A program made the position numbers and the translations under genes. Positions 47,030 to 56,004 of a stretch of DNA of 64,000 nt are shown in pieces (the first letter of the stretch is position 1; each line of letters begins with the position of its first letter). Below the pieces are notes generated by a model that saw only the letters and a program-made list of their open reading frames with translations, was not told the DNA's origin and did no database searches. Source of the DNA: Acidobacteriota bacterium (GTDB taxonomy: Bacteria; Acidobacteriota; Holophagae; Acanthopleuribacterales; Acanthopleuribacteraceae); the NCBI GenBank assembly GCA_002747255.1, contig PDUC01000026.1, forward strand, positions 101,763-165,762. The letters run 5' to 3'.

Positions 47030-47511
47030 ACGTTCAGTAAGCTTCAATTCGTCTTTTTCTCGTCTTTTTTCCAACATAAAAGCGGTATTCCAAAGGGATG
47101 TCCTCCCTTGACTTCAGGAACACCGCTCCTGTCTGGAAATGGCAGGGGTTCTGAAACCGGCAGTTGGTGCCTGACATGAGCTGTTCATACGCTGGCGATG
47201 CTGTAGATGTTCCAATTCCCTGGGACTGTGATAGAGCATACTCTGATTTGACGGTGCTTCACCGAGTACATTGATGCCCGCGACGCTGTGGTCGTTCTTT
47301 CTGCTGTTTTTCCTGCCGAATTCAGAACGAAAAACAAAACCTTTTGATATGGAATTTAAGGGTGGTGGAAAAATTATGCTTGATATACCGATCTTGATAG
47401 GGGTCATGTATAATAAAAAGGTTAAATAAGTAGCTGTGGATTCGATAAAAAAATAATTCGTTTTTGTGCTATCCAGTTGATTCAATGTATCGTAGAAAGG
47501 TCGGTCCATCT
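47030..47511. other. Long gap with a nested inverted repeat
   Basis: No gene. AGCGGTATTCC (47081-47091) pairs, with one mismatch, with GGAACACCGCT (47117-47127). Inside, AAGGGA (47093-47098) pairs with TCCCTT (47104-47109). No T-run follows on the plus strand. Confidence 0.4.
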
Positions 47512-50500
47512 ATGTTTTCTCTTCAAAAAAAGTACACCATTAAAAAACTGATTTCCTTCAGCTTCATTGCCATTGCACTGGTTACAATTCTGGCTACCTA
47601 TCTCACCTTGAGGTACATGGCTCTGCCTGTCATTAAATCGGGAAACGAAGCTTATTTCCAACAGTACTGCGATCAGGTTACTTTAAGAATCAGTAAAGAG
47701 TTGCAGGCAGCAGAAGTCCTGGCTACTGCAATGGCATCCATCAGTGAATCCCTTATGGGTGACTCCATGGCTGTTGAGCAGACATTACCGCCTCTGCTGA
47801 ACTCGAAGCGAAGCTTTGTCAATTTAGTGGCAGGTGGAGGTATCTGGCCTGAACCCTACCAGTTTGACACTGAAAAAAAGAAAAGCAGTTTTTTTTGGGG
47901 CCGTCAGGAAAATGGAGAGCTGAAGTTCTATGATGACTACAATTACGAGGAAAGTGAGGATTATCATGAAAAAGCGTGGTATGTTCCCGGCCAGTTTTTA
48001 CCTGAAGGAGAGTGTTTCTGGTCTCAAGCTTATAAAGACCCCTATTCTCATGAAACCATGGTGACATGTACAGCTCCTATCTGGAAGGATGACGAGTTCC
48101 TCGGTGTCGCTACAGTTGATATCAATCTGGAAGGATTTGCAGAATTTATCAGCTCACAACATATTTTCAACGATGGAGAGGGGCATATCTATGTTTTGGA
48201 CAGGAATCATCAGCTCCTGTCGTGTCCCCATGGTATGCATTTTCACGATGATCTCAGTGAGGATGTGTTTCATACTGTAGACGATATCCTGCCGCTCTAT
48301 GAGAAATGGAACAAATCGAGTCGTGAATTTCACGACCAGCTCATGGGTATCAATCAAGATATCGTTTCAACGGTCCAAAAACTGAATATCAAGACAGATC
48401 AAACCGCATCGCTATTACAGAAAGGCAGCCGTCTGAGTGCAGAGGATGCCCTTTTGACAGCCTCCATTCTCGAAGTCAATAAGTTAGACCGGAAGTCCGG
48501 AGTCGACCTCGGTATCAAAAAGGTCAAAATGGTAGACCCGTTTGAAACAAATGATATGTCCAATGTCTACATCTTTCTCATCCCCAAAACTTATTGGCGT
48601 ATCGTTGCCACGGTTCCCCTGCAACGCGCGGAACGAGTTTTAAACTACATATCAAGAGGCTTGGTTTTTATTTTTTTCATATGCCTTGTTTTCCCTTTAA
48701 CAGCACTGTTTGTGTTCTTTAACCGTTTGGTCCTGAAACCGCTTCAGTCCTTGACAAACCAGTTAAAACTGGTTGAGAACACCTCGTTTAATGACACATT
48801 GAAACTGGACTATGAAGGTGAAAATGAATTAAATACCTTGGTTCGCGTTTTTAACCGCCGTGCCGATAAGCTCAAGGCTTTTGTCCAGGAGCTGGAAATT
48901 TCTGAGGCGAACTACAAGGCCATATTCGATGGCGTCAATGAGGGTATTTTCATTCACGATATGGAATCAGACTCCATGATTGAAGCCAATCAAAGTCTGC
49001 TTGACATGTATCAAATAAAATCGAATATGAACCGGAAATTCAACCTTTTTGATTACAGTAGAACGGGCTCCCTCTCTGCTCCTGCGCATACGAACGGCTA
49101 TCTGGAAAAAGCAAAAAGAGGCGAATCCCAGGTTTTTGAATGGGAAATGGAAGACCAGAATGGCAGGAGTTTTTGGGTTGAAGTGAGCCTGAAAAAAGCC
49201 GAATTCAGCAAACGGCACTGCATACTTGGAGTTGTCAGGGATATCAGTATCCGAAAAAAAGCGGAACTGGATAACAAGCATCTCAAAGATTATATGTATA
49301 ACATCATTAACTTTATGCCTTCTATCATCATCGGTATTGATACCAAGCGGAATGTCACACTTTGGAACAGAAAGGCATTAGAAACAACCAGCCTTACATA
49401 CGAGTATGCTGTAGGTCAACCTGTTGAGAAGGTTTTACCCATGATCAAAGGACAGCTTATATACATCAGTAATGCTTTGCGTCACGGGTATCCTGTTCTG
49501 GATCATAGGTTTGTACATAATAAAGGTGAAATTGAGCAACACTACAACCTAACGGTTTTTCCGCTCTCTTTGCCCACTATCAGCGGTGCTGTCATTCGAA
49601 TCGATCATATTACAGAGCAGGTCAGAAACGAACAAAAGTTAATTCAAGCTCAAAAAATGGATACCGTCGGAACCCTGGCTGGAGGGTTGGCACATGATTT
49701 CAATAACATCCTTGGCGGTATAACGGGTTCCCTTTCCATGCTTGAATTGGTTTTTAAAAGCAGCCCCCATGTACAGGTGGAAGATATCAAGAAGTATATC
49801 AGCTTCATCACAACATCAACAGATCGCGCTAAGGAAATGGTCAACAGACTGCTCACACTTTCAAAAAAGCAAAAATTTACAGAAGAGCCTGTCGATATCC
49901 GGCAGTCCATTCACAACGTAGTCGATATTTGCAAGAACTCCTTTGACAAATCTGTTCGCATTGAAACGGACTTTCCTGAAGAGAGTGTCACGGCAATGGT
50001 CGATCCCACGCAAATTGAGCAGGTGTTTCTCAATCTTTTTGTCAATGCTGAACATGCAATGACTCACATGCGGGAGAAAGATGAAAAATGGGGTGGGGTC
50101 TTGTTCGTTGGTATCGAGAAGCACACAGCTGAGCCGGATTTCAAACATCGACATTCCGCGGTGGGTCATGATCCGTATTGGAAAATAACCGTTCGCGATT
50201 CAGGTATCGGCATCTCTCAGGAGATTATGACTTATATTTTTAATCCCTTTTTTACCACAAAAGAACAGAACAAGGGGAGTGGTCTTGGTTTATCAATGGT
50301 CTATAACATCGTGACCCAGCACAAGGGGGTCATTGATGTGAAGTCGGAAGAAGGTGTTGGTACGACTTTTGAAGTATATCTGCCGGTTGTGAACCTGAAA
50401 CCCAAAGCCCAATCCCGTGCGGCTAACAACACGCAATTCGACCGTTTGGAAGGTAAGGTTCTGGTGGTGGACGATGAAGAGCTGATTCGTGAAATAGCGA

Positions 50501-50808
50501 CAGAGATGATGGCCAGCTTCGGGCTTGAAGTTGTTACGGCATGTCACGGCAGGGAAGCTCTAGATCTACTGGATCAGGAAGACTATCAATTCGATTTCGT
50601 TCTTCTCGATATGGTTATGCCAGTTCTGTCAGGAATGGAGACATTCCGTGAAATTAAAAAAAATAAGCCGGATATGGTGATTGTCATGTCTTCTGGCTTT
50701 AAGGCAGACCAACGCGTGGAAACAGTTTTACAGGAAGGCGCCGATGGGTTTATCCAAAAACCTTACAATATCAGAAAACTCTATCAGTTTTGCAGGCAGT
50801 TTTTCTGA
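47512..50808 (+). CDS. Membrane hybrid histidine kinase (Cache-HAMP-PAS-PAS-HisKA-HATPase-receiver)
   Basis: 1098 residues from the ATG at 47512 (AAAGGTCGG upstream); the frame is open to 47464. A membrane segment is at about 10-35, then a large periplasmic Cache-type sensor domain (GGIWPEPYQFDTEKKKSSF, YKDPYSHETMVTCTAPI), a second segment near 380-405, HAMP-like linker, and two PAS domains (AIFDGVNEGIFIHDMES, FMPSIIIGIDTKRNVTLWN). The phosphoacceptor is in AGGLAHDFNNILGGITGS, ATPase motifs are DSGIGISQE and GSGLGLSMVYNI, and a receiver closes the chain (VVDDEELIR, LLDMVMPVLSG). The stop abuts the clpA stop with no gap. Confidence 0.92.
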   Translation: MFSLQKKYTIKKLISFSFIAIALVTILATYLTLRYMALPVIKSGNEAYFQQYCDQVTLRISKELQAAEVLATAMASISESLMGDSMAVEQTLPPLLNSKRSFVNLVAGGGIWPEPYQFDTEKKKSSFFWGRQENGELKFYDDYNYEESEDYHEKAWYVPGQFLPEGECFWSQAYKDPYSHETMVTCTAPIWKDDEFLGVATVDINLEGFAEFISSQHIFNDGEGHIYVLDRNHQLLSCPHGMHFHDDLSEDVFHTVDDILPLYEKWNKSSREFHDQLMGINQDIVSTVQKLNIKTDQTASLLQKGSRLSAEDALLTASILEVNKLDRKSGVDLGIKKVKMVDPFETNDMSNVYIFLIPKTYWRIVATVPLQRAERVLNYISRGLVFIFFICLVFPLTALFVFFNRLVLKPLQSLTNQLKLVENTSFNDTLKLDYEGENELNTLVRVFNRRADKLKAFVQELEISEANYKAIFDGVNEGIFIHDMESDSMIEANQSLLDMYQIKSNMNRKFNLFDYSRTGSLSAPAHTNGYLEKAKRGESQVFEWEMEDQNGRSFWVEVSLKKAEFSKRHCILGVVRDISIRKKAELDNKHLKDYMYNIINFMPSIIIGIDTKRNVTLWNRKALETTSLTYEYAVGQPVEKVLPMIKGQLIYISNALRHGYPVLDHRFVHNKGEIEQHYNLTVFPLSLPTISGAVIRIDHITEQVRNEQKLIQAQKMDTVGTLAGGLAHDFNNILGGITGSLSMLELVFKSSPHVQVEDIKKYISFITTSTDRAKEMVNRLLTLSKKQKFTEEPVDIRQSIHNVVDICKNSFDKSVRIETDFPEESVTAMVDPTQIEQVFLNLFVNAEHAMTHMREKDEKWGGVLFVGIEKHTAEPDFKHRHSAVGHDPYWKITVRDSGIGISQEIMTYIFNPFFTTKEQNKGSGLGLSMVYNIVTQHKGVIDVKSEEGVGTTFEVYLPVVNLKPKAQSRAANNTQFDRLEGKVLVVDDEELIREIATEMMASFGLEVVTACHGREALDLLDQEDYQFDFVLLDMVMPVLSGMETFREIKKNKPDMVIVMSSGFKADQRVETVLQEGADGFIQKPYNIRKLYQFCRQFF

Positions 50809-53058
50809 CTAGTTTGAACGGGACTGTGTTTTGTAGACCAGTGTGTCTTTTTCAACATCAATAAATACCTCTCCGCCTTTGGTGAGCTTGCCGAAAAGGA
50901 GTTCTTCCGCCAGGTGCTTTTTGATTTCTTCATCAATAAGCCTGTGTAGCGGTCGTGCTCCGAATGTAGGGCTGTAACCTTTGTTTGCCAAGTATTCCAT
51001 CGCCCTGTCTGAATAATCCAGTGTCACTTTGCGGGGGGTTAACATGGCTTGAAGCTCTGCCAGAAACTTCTCTACAATCTTGATCATAATTTCAGAAGAG
51101 AGATTGCCAAAGTGAATGATTCCATCCAGCCTGTTTCTGAATTCAGGTGAAAAGAAGCGTTCCACCTCCTGCTTACTTCGACTTTTTGAAGAGAGGTCTC
51201 CAAATCCAATGGTGTTGCGGGCCATTTCCTTGGCTCCGGCGTTACTGGTCATGATTAGAATGATGTTTCTGAAATCGGCCGACTTACCATTGTGATCAGT
51301 GAGTGTGGCATGGTCCATAACTTGTAATAGAATATTAAAGATGTCCGGATGCGCTTTCTCAATTTCATCTAAAAGGAGAACGGCATAAGGGGTTTTGTTG
51401 ACGGCATCGGTCAAGAGTCCGCCCTGATCAAAGCCCACGTAGCCCGGAGGCGCGCCAATTAACCGCGCCACGCTGTGCTTTTCCATGTATTCACTCATGT
51501 CAAAGCGAATGAATGAAATGGAGAGGATTCGGGCCAGTTGTTTGGCAATTTCTGTTTTCCCCACGCCCGTAGGGCCGGTGAACAGAAAAGAGCCTACCGT
51601 TTTTTTGTCCTGCCTTAATCCCGAACGGTTGAGTTTAATGGCCTGGCAGAGTGCGTGAATGGCCTGATCCTGACCATAGACAACCAGACCGAGATCTCTT
51701 TCGAGGTTTTGCAGTTTGTCTTTGTCGTTGCTGGAAACGGACTGGGAGGGTATTCGCGCCATTTCAGCGACGGTGCGTTCAATATCTCGTACCGTGATGT
51801 TCTTTTTGCGTTTGGATTCAGGGTGCAGCTGCTGGGCTGCGCCCACTTCATCGATTACATCGATAGCTTTATCTGGCAGCTTTTTGTGGGTTAGGTGTTT
51901 GGCTGCCAGTTCGGCAGCAATCTTTAGAGCCTTATTGGAATAGGAAATGGCGTGGTGTTTTTCATAGTGACCTTTCAAGCCTTTCAGTATTTGAAAAGTC
52001 TCTTCAACTGAAGGCTCCACGATGTCGATCTTATGGAATCTTCTGGACAGTGCGCGGTCTTTTTCAAACGAGGATTTAAAATCTTCGTAAGTGGTCGAGC
52101 CCATGCATTTCAGTTCGCCGGAAGCCAGGACTGGTTTCAGGATATTTGAAGCATCCATAGTGCCGCCGCTGGTTGCTCCCGCGCCTACAATCGTGTGGAT
52201 TTCATCGATAAAGAGGATGGCGTGTGGAATTTGGATGAGCGCTTTGATGACGGACTTGAGGCGGGCCTCGAACTCGCCCCGGAACTTGGTGTTGGCCAGA
52301 AGAGCGCCCATATCAAGAGCAAAAAGCTTGGCGTCAAGCATCACTTCGGGAACTTCTTTTTGCGCGATTCTCAAGGCTAACCCCTCGGCAATAGCTGTTT
52401 TTCCCACTCCGGGATCACCTACAAGCAGGGGGTTGTTCTTTTTCCTGCGACACAGCGTTTGGATCACTCTTCTGATCTCGGTTTCGCGCCCGATTAAAGG
52501 ATCAATTCGACCCTGCTGAGCTCGGTCAACCAGTTCAACGGTGAATTTCTCTAAAACCGAGTCTGGTGAATTTTTGTCTTTTACTTCCTGTGAGTCTTTG
52601 GATGATTCTTTGTTCTCCTGATCTTCTTGGTCCGGTAAAGCGTGTGAAATGGCCTGCAGAACATTCAATCTCGTCAGTCCCTGCTCCTTTAAAACGTAAA
52701 CACCAAAGGCGTGTTTCTCCTGGAACAAACTTGCTAACACACTTGACGGATCAATCTGACTCTTGCCTGCCGATTGAATATGGACTGCGGCCCTCTGTAA
52801 AACCCGCTGAATAGCCAGGGTTTGCTGCGGGTCCCGTTCTACATGTTCCGGCAATACAGGGACTTTCTCCTTCAGGAATTTCTTCAGCTTTTCTACGACA
52901 CTGTCGGGATCACCACCACATATGGAAATGATATCAGCGACTTCGCTATGCTCAATGAGAGCGATTAATATGTGTTCCAGTGTCAAGTATTCGTTCTGAC
53001 GGGTTCTAGCGTCTTCGAATGCGAGATTCAAACAACGTTCCAGGCGGGGATTGATCAT
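50809..53058 (-). CDS. clpA: ATP-dependent Clp protease ATP-binding subunit ClpA
   Basis: 749 residues from the ATG at 53058, preceded by GGAGGAA. A double-ring AAA+ unfoldase that feeds proteins to ClpP. The N-domain (about 1-140) begins LERCLNLAFEDARTRQNEY. D1 has GDPGVGKTA and AILFIDEIHTIVGAG; D2 has GPTGVGKTE and VLLLDEIEKAHPD. No middle coiled-coil domain of the ClpB type is present, and clpS is adjacent, so ClpA and not ClpB/ClpC. Its ATG overlaps the clpS stop. clpP is not in the window. Confidence 0.96.
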   Translation of the reverse strand: MINPRLERCLNLAFEDARTRQNEYLTLEHILIALIEHSEVADIISICGGDPDSVVEKLKKFLKEKVPVLPEHVERDPQQTLAIQRVLQRAAVHIQSAGKSQIDPSSVLASLFQEKHAFGVYVLKEQGLTRLNVLQAISHALPDQEDQENKESSKDSQEVKDKNSPDSVLEKFTVELVDRAQQGRIDPLIGRETEIRRVIQTLCRRKKNNPLLVGDPGVGKTAIAEGLALRIAQKEVPEVMLDAKLFALDMGALLANTKFRGEFEARLKSVIKALIQIPHAILFIDEIHTIVGAGATSGGTMDASNILKPVLASGELKCMGSTTYEDFKSSFEKDRALSRRFHKIDIVEPSVEETFQILKGLKGHYEKHHAISYSNKALKIAAELAAKHLTHKKLPDKAIDVIDEVGAAQQLHPESKRKKNITVRDIERTVAEMARIPSQSVSSNDKDKLQNLERDLGLVVYGQDQAIHALCQAIKLNRSGLRQDKKTVGSFLFTGPTGVGKTEIAKQLARILSISFIRFDMSEYMEKHSVARLIGAPPGYVGFDQGGLLTDAVNKTPYAVLLLDEIEKAHPDIFNILLQVMDHATLTDHNGKSADFRNIILIMTSNAGAKEMARNTIGFGDLSSKSRSKQEVERFFSPEFRNRLDGIIHFGNLSSEIMIKIVEKFLAELQAMLTPRKVTLDYSDRAMEYLANKGYSPTFGARPLHRLIDEEIKKHLAEELLFGKLTKGGEVFIDVEKDTLVYKTQSRSN

Positions 53059-53363
53059 CGATCTTCCTCCATAACACATAAAAGTGGATATTCATGCTGT
53101 TTAGCCATTTCGGCTACTATATTGACCTTCATTTCCGCAATTTCATAGGGATAAACCCCACAAACGCCTCTGCCTTCGCGATGGACTTTGAGCATAGTTC
53201 TTTCTGCCTGCTCAACGGTCAAATAAAAAACAGATTTAAGGACATAAGTGACGAATTCCATGGTTGTATAATCGTCATTGATAAGAACGACTCGATACAT
53301 ATCGGGTTCTTTTATGTCTACTTTTTTTTCTGTCAGTACGTGAGATTCATCTTTCTTTGTCAT
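53055..53363 (-). CDS. clpS: ATP-dependent Clp protease adaptor ClpS
   Basis: 102 residues. It binds the N-domain of ClpA and delivers N-degron substrates. The family signature is clear: PDMYRVVLINDDYTTMEFV, followed by VEQAERTMLKVHREGRGVCG and the end PLLCVMEED. The N-terminal 20 residues are charged and flexible, as usual. First gene of the clpS-clpA operon, coupled by an ATGA overlap. Confidence 0.96.
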   Translation of the reverse strand: MTKKDESHVLTEKKVDIKEPDMYRVVLINDDYTTMEFVTYVLKSVFYLTVEQAERTMLKVHREGRGVCGVYPYEIAEMKVNIVAEMAKQHEYPLLCVMEEDR

Positions 53364-53504
53364 TTCTCAGCTCCTGGCTGAATAGGTCTATTTTATACAG
53401 GTCTCTTCAGGTGTGCGAGAGTCTTGTTGGCTCAGCCTGTCTTGGACTGAACATACAGGTGTTCTGTAAGAGTTTGGGTAGGCGTTTTAAGATAGCAGCA
53501 GGGG

Positions 53505-53864
53505 CTAAAGAGAATCAATAGCTTCCTGTAACTGATCGAGGTTAAAGGGTTTTTCTAACACAATACAGGAGTCGCTTTTGATCTGATCTTCAATTTCATG
53601 CTTGCTGTGTCCGGTGTAAATGATTATGGGAACTTCGTTGTTGAGCTCAAGCATCATGGTGGCGAGTTGAACCCCTGTCATTTTCGGCATGGATTGATCG
53701 GTAATAATAAGATCAAAACCCGCAGAGTTACTCTGATAGTGCTCAAGAGCCTTTTCGGCGCATGAAAAAGCAGTAACCTGATGAGTAAGTGTTTGCAGCA
53801 TGACTTCTGTCAACTGCAATACCATCGCGTTATCGTCAACTAATAGAACTTTCTTGCTTTTCAT
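53505..53864 (-). CDS. Stand-alone receiver domain protein (CheY-like)
   Basis: 119 residues, one receiver and no output domain. VDDNAMVLQ carries the acidic pair, LIITDQSMPKMTG the phosphorylation Asp, and VLEKPFN the Lys. Single receivers act as phosphate carriers or by protein contact. Its receiver motif style (SDQTMPDMTG in the kinase at 32279, TDQSMPKMTG here) is similar to that of the nearby hybrid kinases, so it may share a relay with them. Confidence 0.88.
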   Translation of the reverse strand: MKSKKVLLVDDNAMVLQLTEVMLQTLTHQVTAFSCAEKALEHYQSNSAGFDLIITDQSMPKMTGVQLATMMLELNNEVPIIIYTGHSKHEIEDQIKSDSCIVLEKPFNLDQLQEAIDSL

Positions 53865-54279
53865 TCTTGCTCCTGTGTCGGGTTGTCAATCTTTCAATTT
53901 GTCAAATACTTACCCATCCTTATTCTACTCATACAGACTGAAAAATAACAGGAGAAAAAGAGCTTTCTGGTTTACTGGTAAACGGAGCTACGCGTTTGGT
54001 CGTTCTTTTGACTGTGGACTTTGTCGGTGTATGTCGGTTGGAGATGATAGGCGCTTGAGCCTTTGCCCTTAAAGCTGGTTTGTGTTGCAAAGGATCAAAC
54101 CGAATGAAGCGGTGTGCGGCTTATTTCACTGCAACCCATGTCAGCCTGCCAGGCTGAAGTTGGACGAAGTCCGTACTTTCATGCTGTGGTTTTGAATAAA
54201 TGTTGTAGAATAAGGCGAGAACTGGAATGAGTTGACTTCTAAAGATCGCTTGAAACAACAAGGTTGAGGCTCGCTTAAA
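53865..54279. other. Intergenic gap between divergent genes
   Basis: No gene. A small perfect hairpin TCAGCCT/AGGCTGA (54141-54157, 3-nt loop) is the only clear structure. Confidence 0.4.
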
Positions 54280-55017
54280 ATGCTCCCTTTCAATAAAATA
54301 CACGCTTGTGGTAACGACTTCATCCTTGTCGAAGAACTTCCCTCAAAAAGTGATATTCAACATCTATGCAACAGAAATTACGGGATAGGGGCAGACGGTG
54401 TGATGGTTTTCTACCCCGAAGAAGGCCAATTCAAACTCGACCATTACGATGTCGATGGATCCTGTTCCTACTGTCTTAACGGAGCGCGTTCTGCCCTTTC
54501 CTGTCTCTTCCAGCAAGGAAAAGTGCCCGTAAAGGGCCGCTTTCTGAACAACGGGCGGGAGGTGTCCTACAACATTCAAGCCTCTCCGTGCCTGTACCTT
54601 GAGCGACAAATCTGTTCCAGGCGTCTTCTTTCCACATCGGAAGGGGTCATTGAAGGTTTCTTTTTGGATGTTGGCAATCCGCATTTTGTGATTCTTTCTG
54701 GTGACCTCGATCGCTACTGTGCGGTGGCTTCTCAAATTAGACATCATGAGAGCTTTAGAGAAGGGGCCAATGTCCATTTGGTCCAGTTGAATGGATCCAG
54801 GTGGGATATTTTTAGCTATGAAAGAGGGGTGGAAGATTTCACTTTATCTTGCGGATCCGGGACATTGGCTGCTGCGTGTGTTTTGTTTTCCGAACGCTCT
54901 TTGAAATCCATGGTGTTCAACCCTCAGGGAGAAGGTGAAATCTTATGTGAAGCAACTCAGTCACAGATTGTGCTTTCGGGATCGGTGTCCTGGGTTGCTC
55001 AGGGTGTTTGGCGATGA
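54280..55017 (+). CDS. dapF: Diaminopimelate epimerase
   Basis: 245 residues, somewhat shorter than the usual 270-280. Converts LL- to meso-diaminopimelate for lysine and peptidoglycan. The N-terminus FNKIHACGNDFILVE is the signature, with NYGIGADGV. The two catalytic cysteines are Cys65 (YCLNGARSA) and Cys191 (LSCGSGTLAA). VGNPHFVIL is also kept. The usual CGNGARC motif is changed to CLNGARS, so the substrate pocket deviates slightly. Its stop overlaps the next gene's ATG (ATGA). Confidence 0.9.
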   Translation: MLPFNKIHACGNDFILVEELPSKSDIQHLCNRNYGIGADGVMVFYPEEGQFKLDHYDVDGSCSYCLNGARSALSCLFQQGKVPVKGRFLNNGREVSYNIQASPCLYLERQICSRRLLSTSEGVIEGFFLDVGNPHFVILSGDLDRYCAVASQIRHHESFREGANVHLVQLNGSRWDIFSYERGVEDFTLSCGSGTLAAACVLFSERSLKSMVFNPQGEGEILCEATQSQIVLSGSVSWVAQGVWR

Positions 55018-55550
55018 TTTTTTTGCTTTTTCTCTTCTTTCAGGACATAGAAATTGAAAACCAGGTGTCTATTTCGGCCATTGCCAATTATTCCGACAGC
55101 CGGGGTGAGGTTAAGTTCAAAGAGGTTCTGTTAAAAGGGCCGGATCCTTACTATCTGGCAGTCAGCAATCGCAATGAAACCGAGTTCGTTGCTCTGATGA
55201 AGATAGCCCACATTGTTCCCGACCCGGACCGCATCAATTGGTACACCATCACTTTTTTTTCTGGAGAGGAAATTAAAGGCCAGATTCGAGGTGTCACTTT
55301 TAAGGCTGTTACGGACGACGAGAATAAAGAGAAAGTGACATTCAGGTTGCGAGACCTGGAACGCCTTTCTCTTTCATCCGGTGAGCAGATGAAATCCTGT
55401 CCGAACTGTGAATATGAAAACAATTCCAGTTTTTGGTATTGTCCAAGGTGCGGTCACGAACTGAATTTAGGTTCCTTTGAGGTCAACGAAAGAAAAGAGT
55501 CAAGACAAACATCATCTATCCGCTATCGGCTTGATACCAGAGATCAATGA
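55014..55550 (+). CDS. Hypothetical protein with C-terminal zinc ribbon
   Basis: 178 residues from the ATG at 55014, which overlaps the dapF stop. The first ten residues are hydrophobic (MIFLLFLFF) and could be a short signal or anchor. A beta-rich middle follows (VSISAIANYSDSRGEVKFKE, ITFFSGEEIKGQIRGVTF), then a zinc ribbon with two CxxC pairs (CPNCEYENNSSFWYCPRCG) at about 128-146. Not recognised beyond that. A zinc ribbon behind a secretion-type start is unusual; the N-terminal stretch may just be a membrane contact with the domain in the cytoplasm. Confidence 0.6.
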   Translation: MIFLLFLFFQDIEIENQVSISAIANYSDSRGEVKFKEVLLKGPDPYYLAVSNRNETEFVALMKIAHIVPDPDRINWYTITFFSGEEIKGQIRGVTFKAVTDDENKEKVTFRLRDLERLSLSSGEQMKSCPNCEYENNSSFWYCPRCGHELNLGSFEVNERKESRQTSSIRYRLDTRDQ

Positions 55551-56004
55551 GGGATACCTTTCAGAAGGATATAGCAGGAAAATGTGAAAAACATGTTGCG
55601 ACTTGTCGCAAATAGTTTTCTTGAGCGTCGCGCGGTTATTTCGAGTTTTTGGGATTTTATTCCAACTTCCAGTCAACTAGCATGTCTAAGTGCCATGAGA
55701 AGGTTGCAGGGAAATACGTTGATATGAGATCGATGGTGTTTCTTAAATTACACTGATTAATTGTTTTATCTCGGTCTTCCTTCAAGGTGACGTCGCTTCT
55801 TCCGATTGTGAAGAGTGGACAGGCCAGGTCAGGTCATCCCAATGACGCTGTGTTTCAATTTGGTTAAAGTAGAGCTGTTTTTGTATTTTGGATAATCGAC
55901 TCTCATATTAGCAGCCGTGAAACATCTTTGTGACTTGCCGCTTTGGGTTTTATCCATAGAATGGGGGCAATCCTTATGGATAACTACTTTAGCGAGGTTG
56001 ATTG
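55551..56004. other. Intergenic gap upstream of the TonB receptor
   Basis: No gene and no cobalamin, TPP or FMN riboswitch element recognised. A short hairpin TTGCGA/TCGCAA is at about 55594-55610. The receptor promoter must lie here but is not obvious. Confidence 0.4.

Noticed and set aside
47114-47509. 131-residue frame on the minus strand between the regulator and the kinase.
   Set aside because: Composition is not protein-like and it covers the inverted repeat and the kinase promoter region.
55551-56004. Possible riboswitch before the TonB receptor.
   Set aside because: No conserved aptamer element visible; only a 6-bp hairpin.
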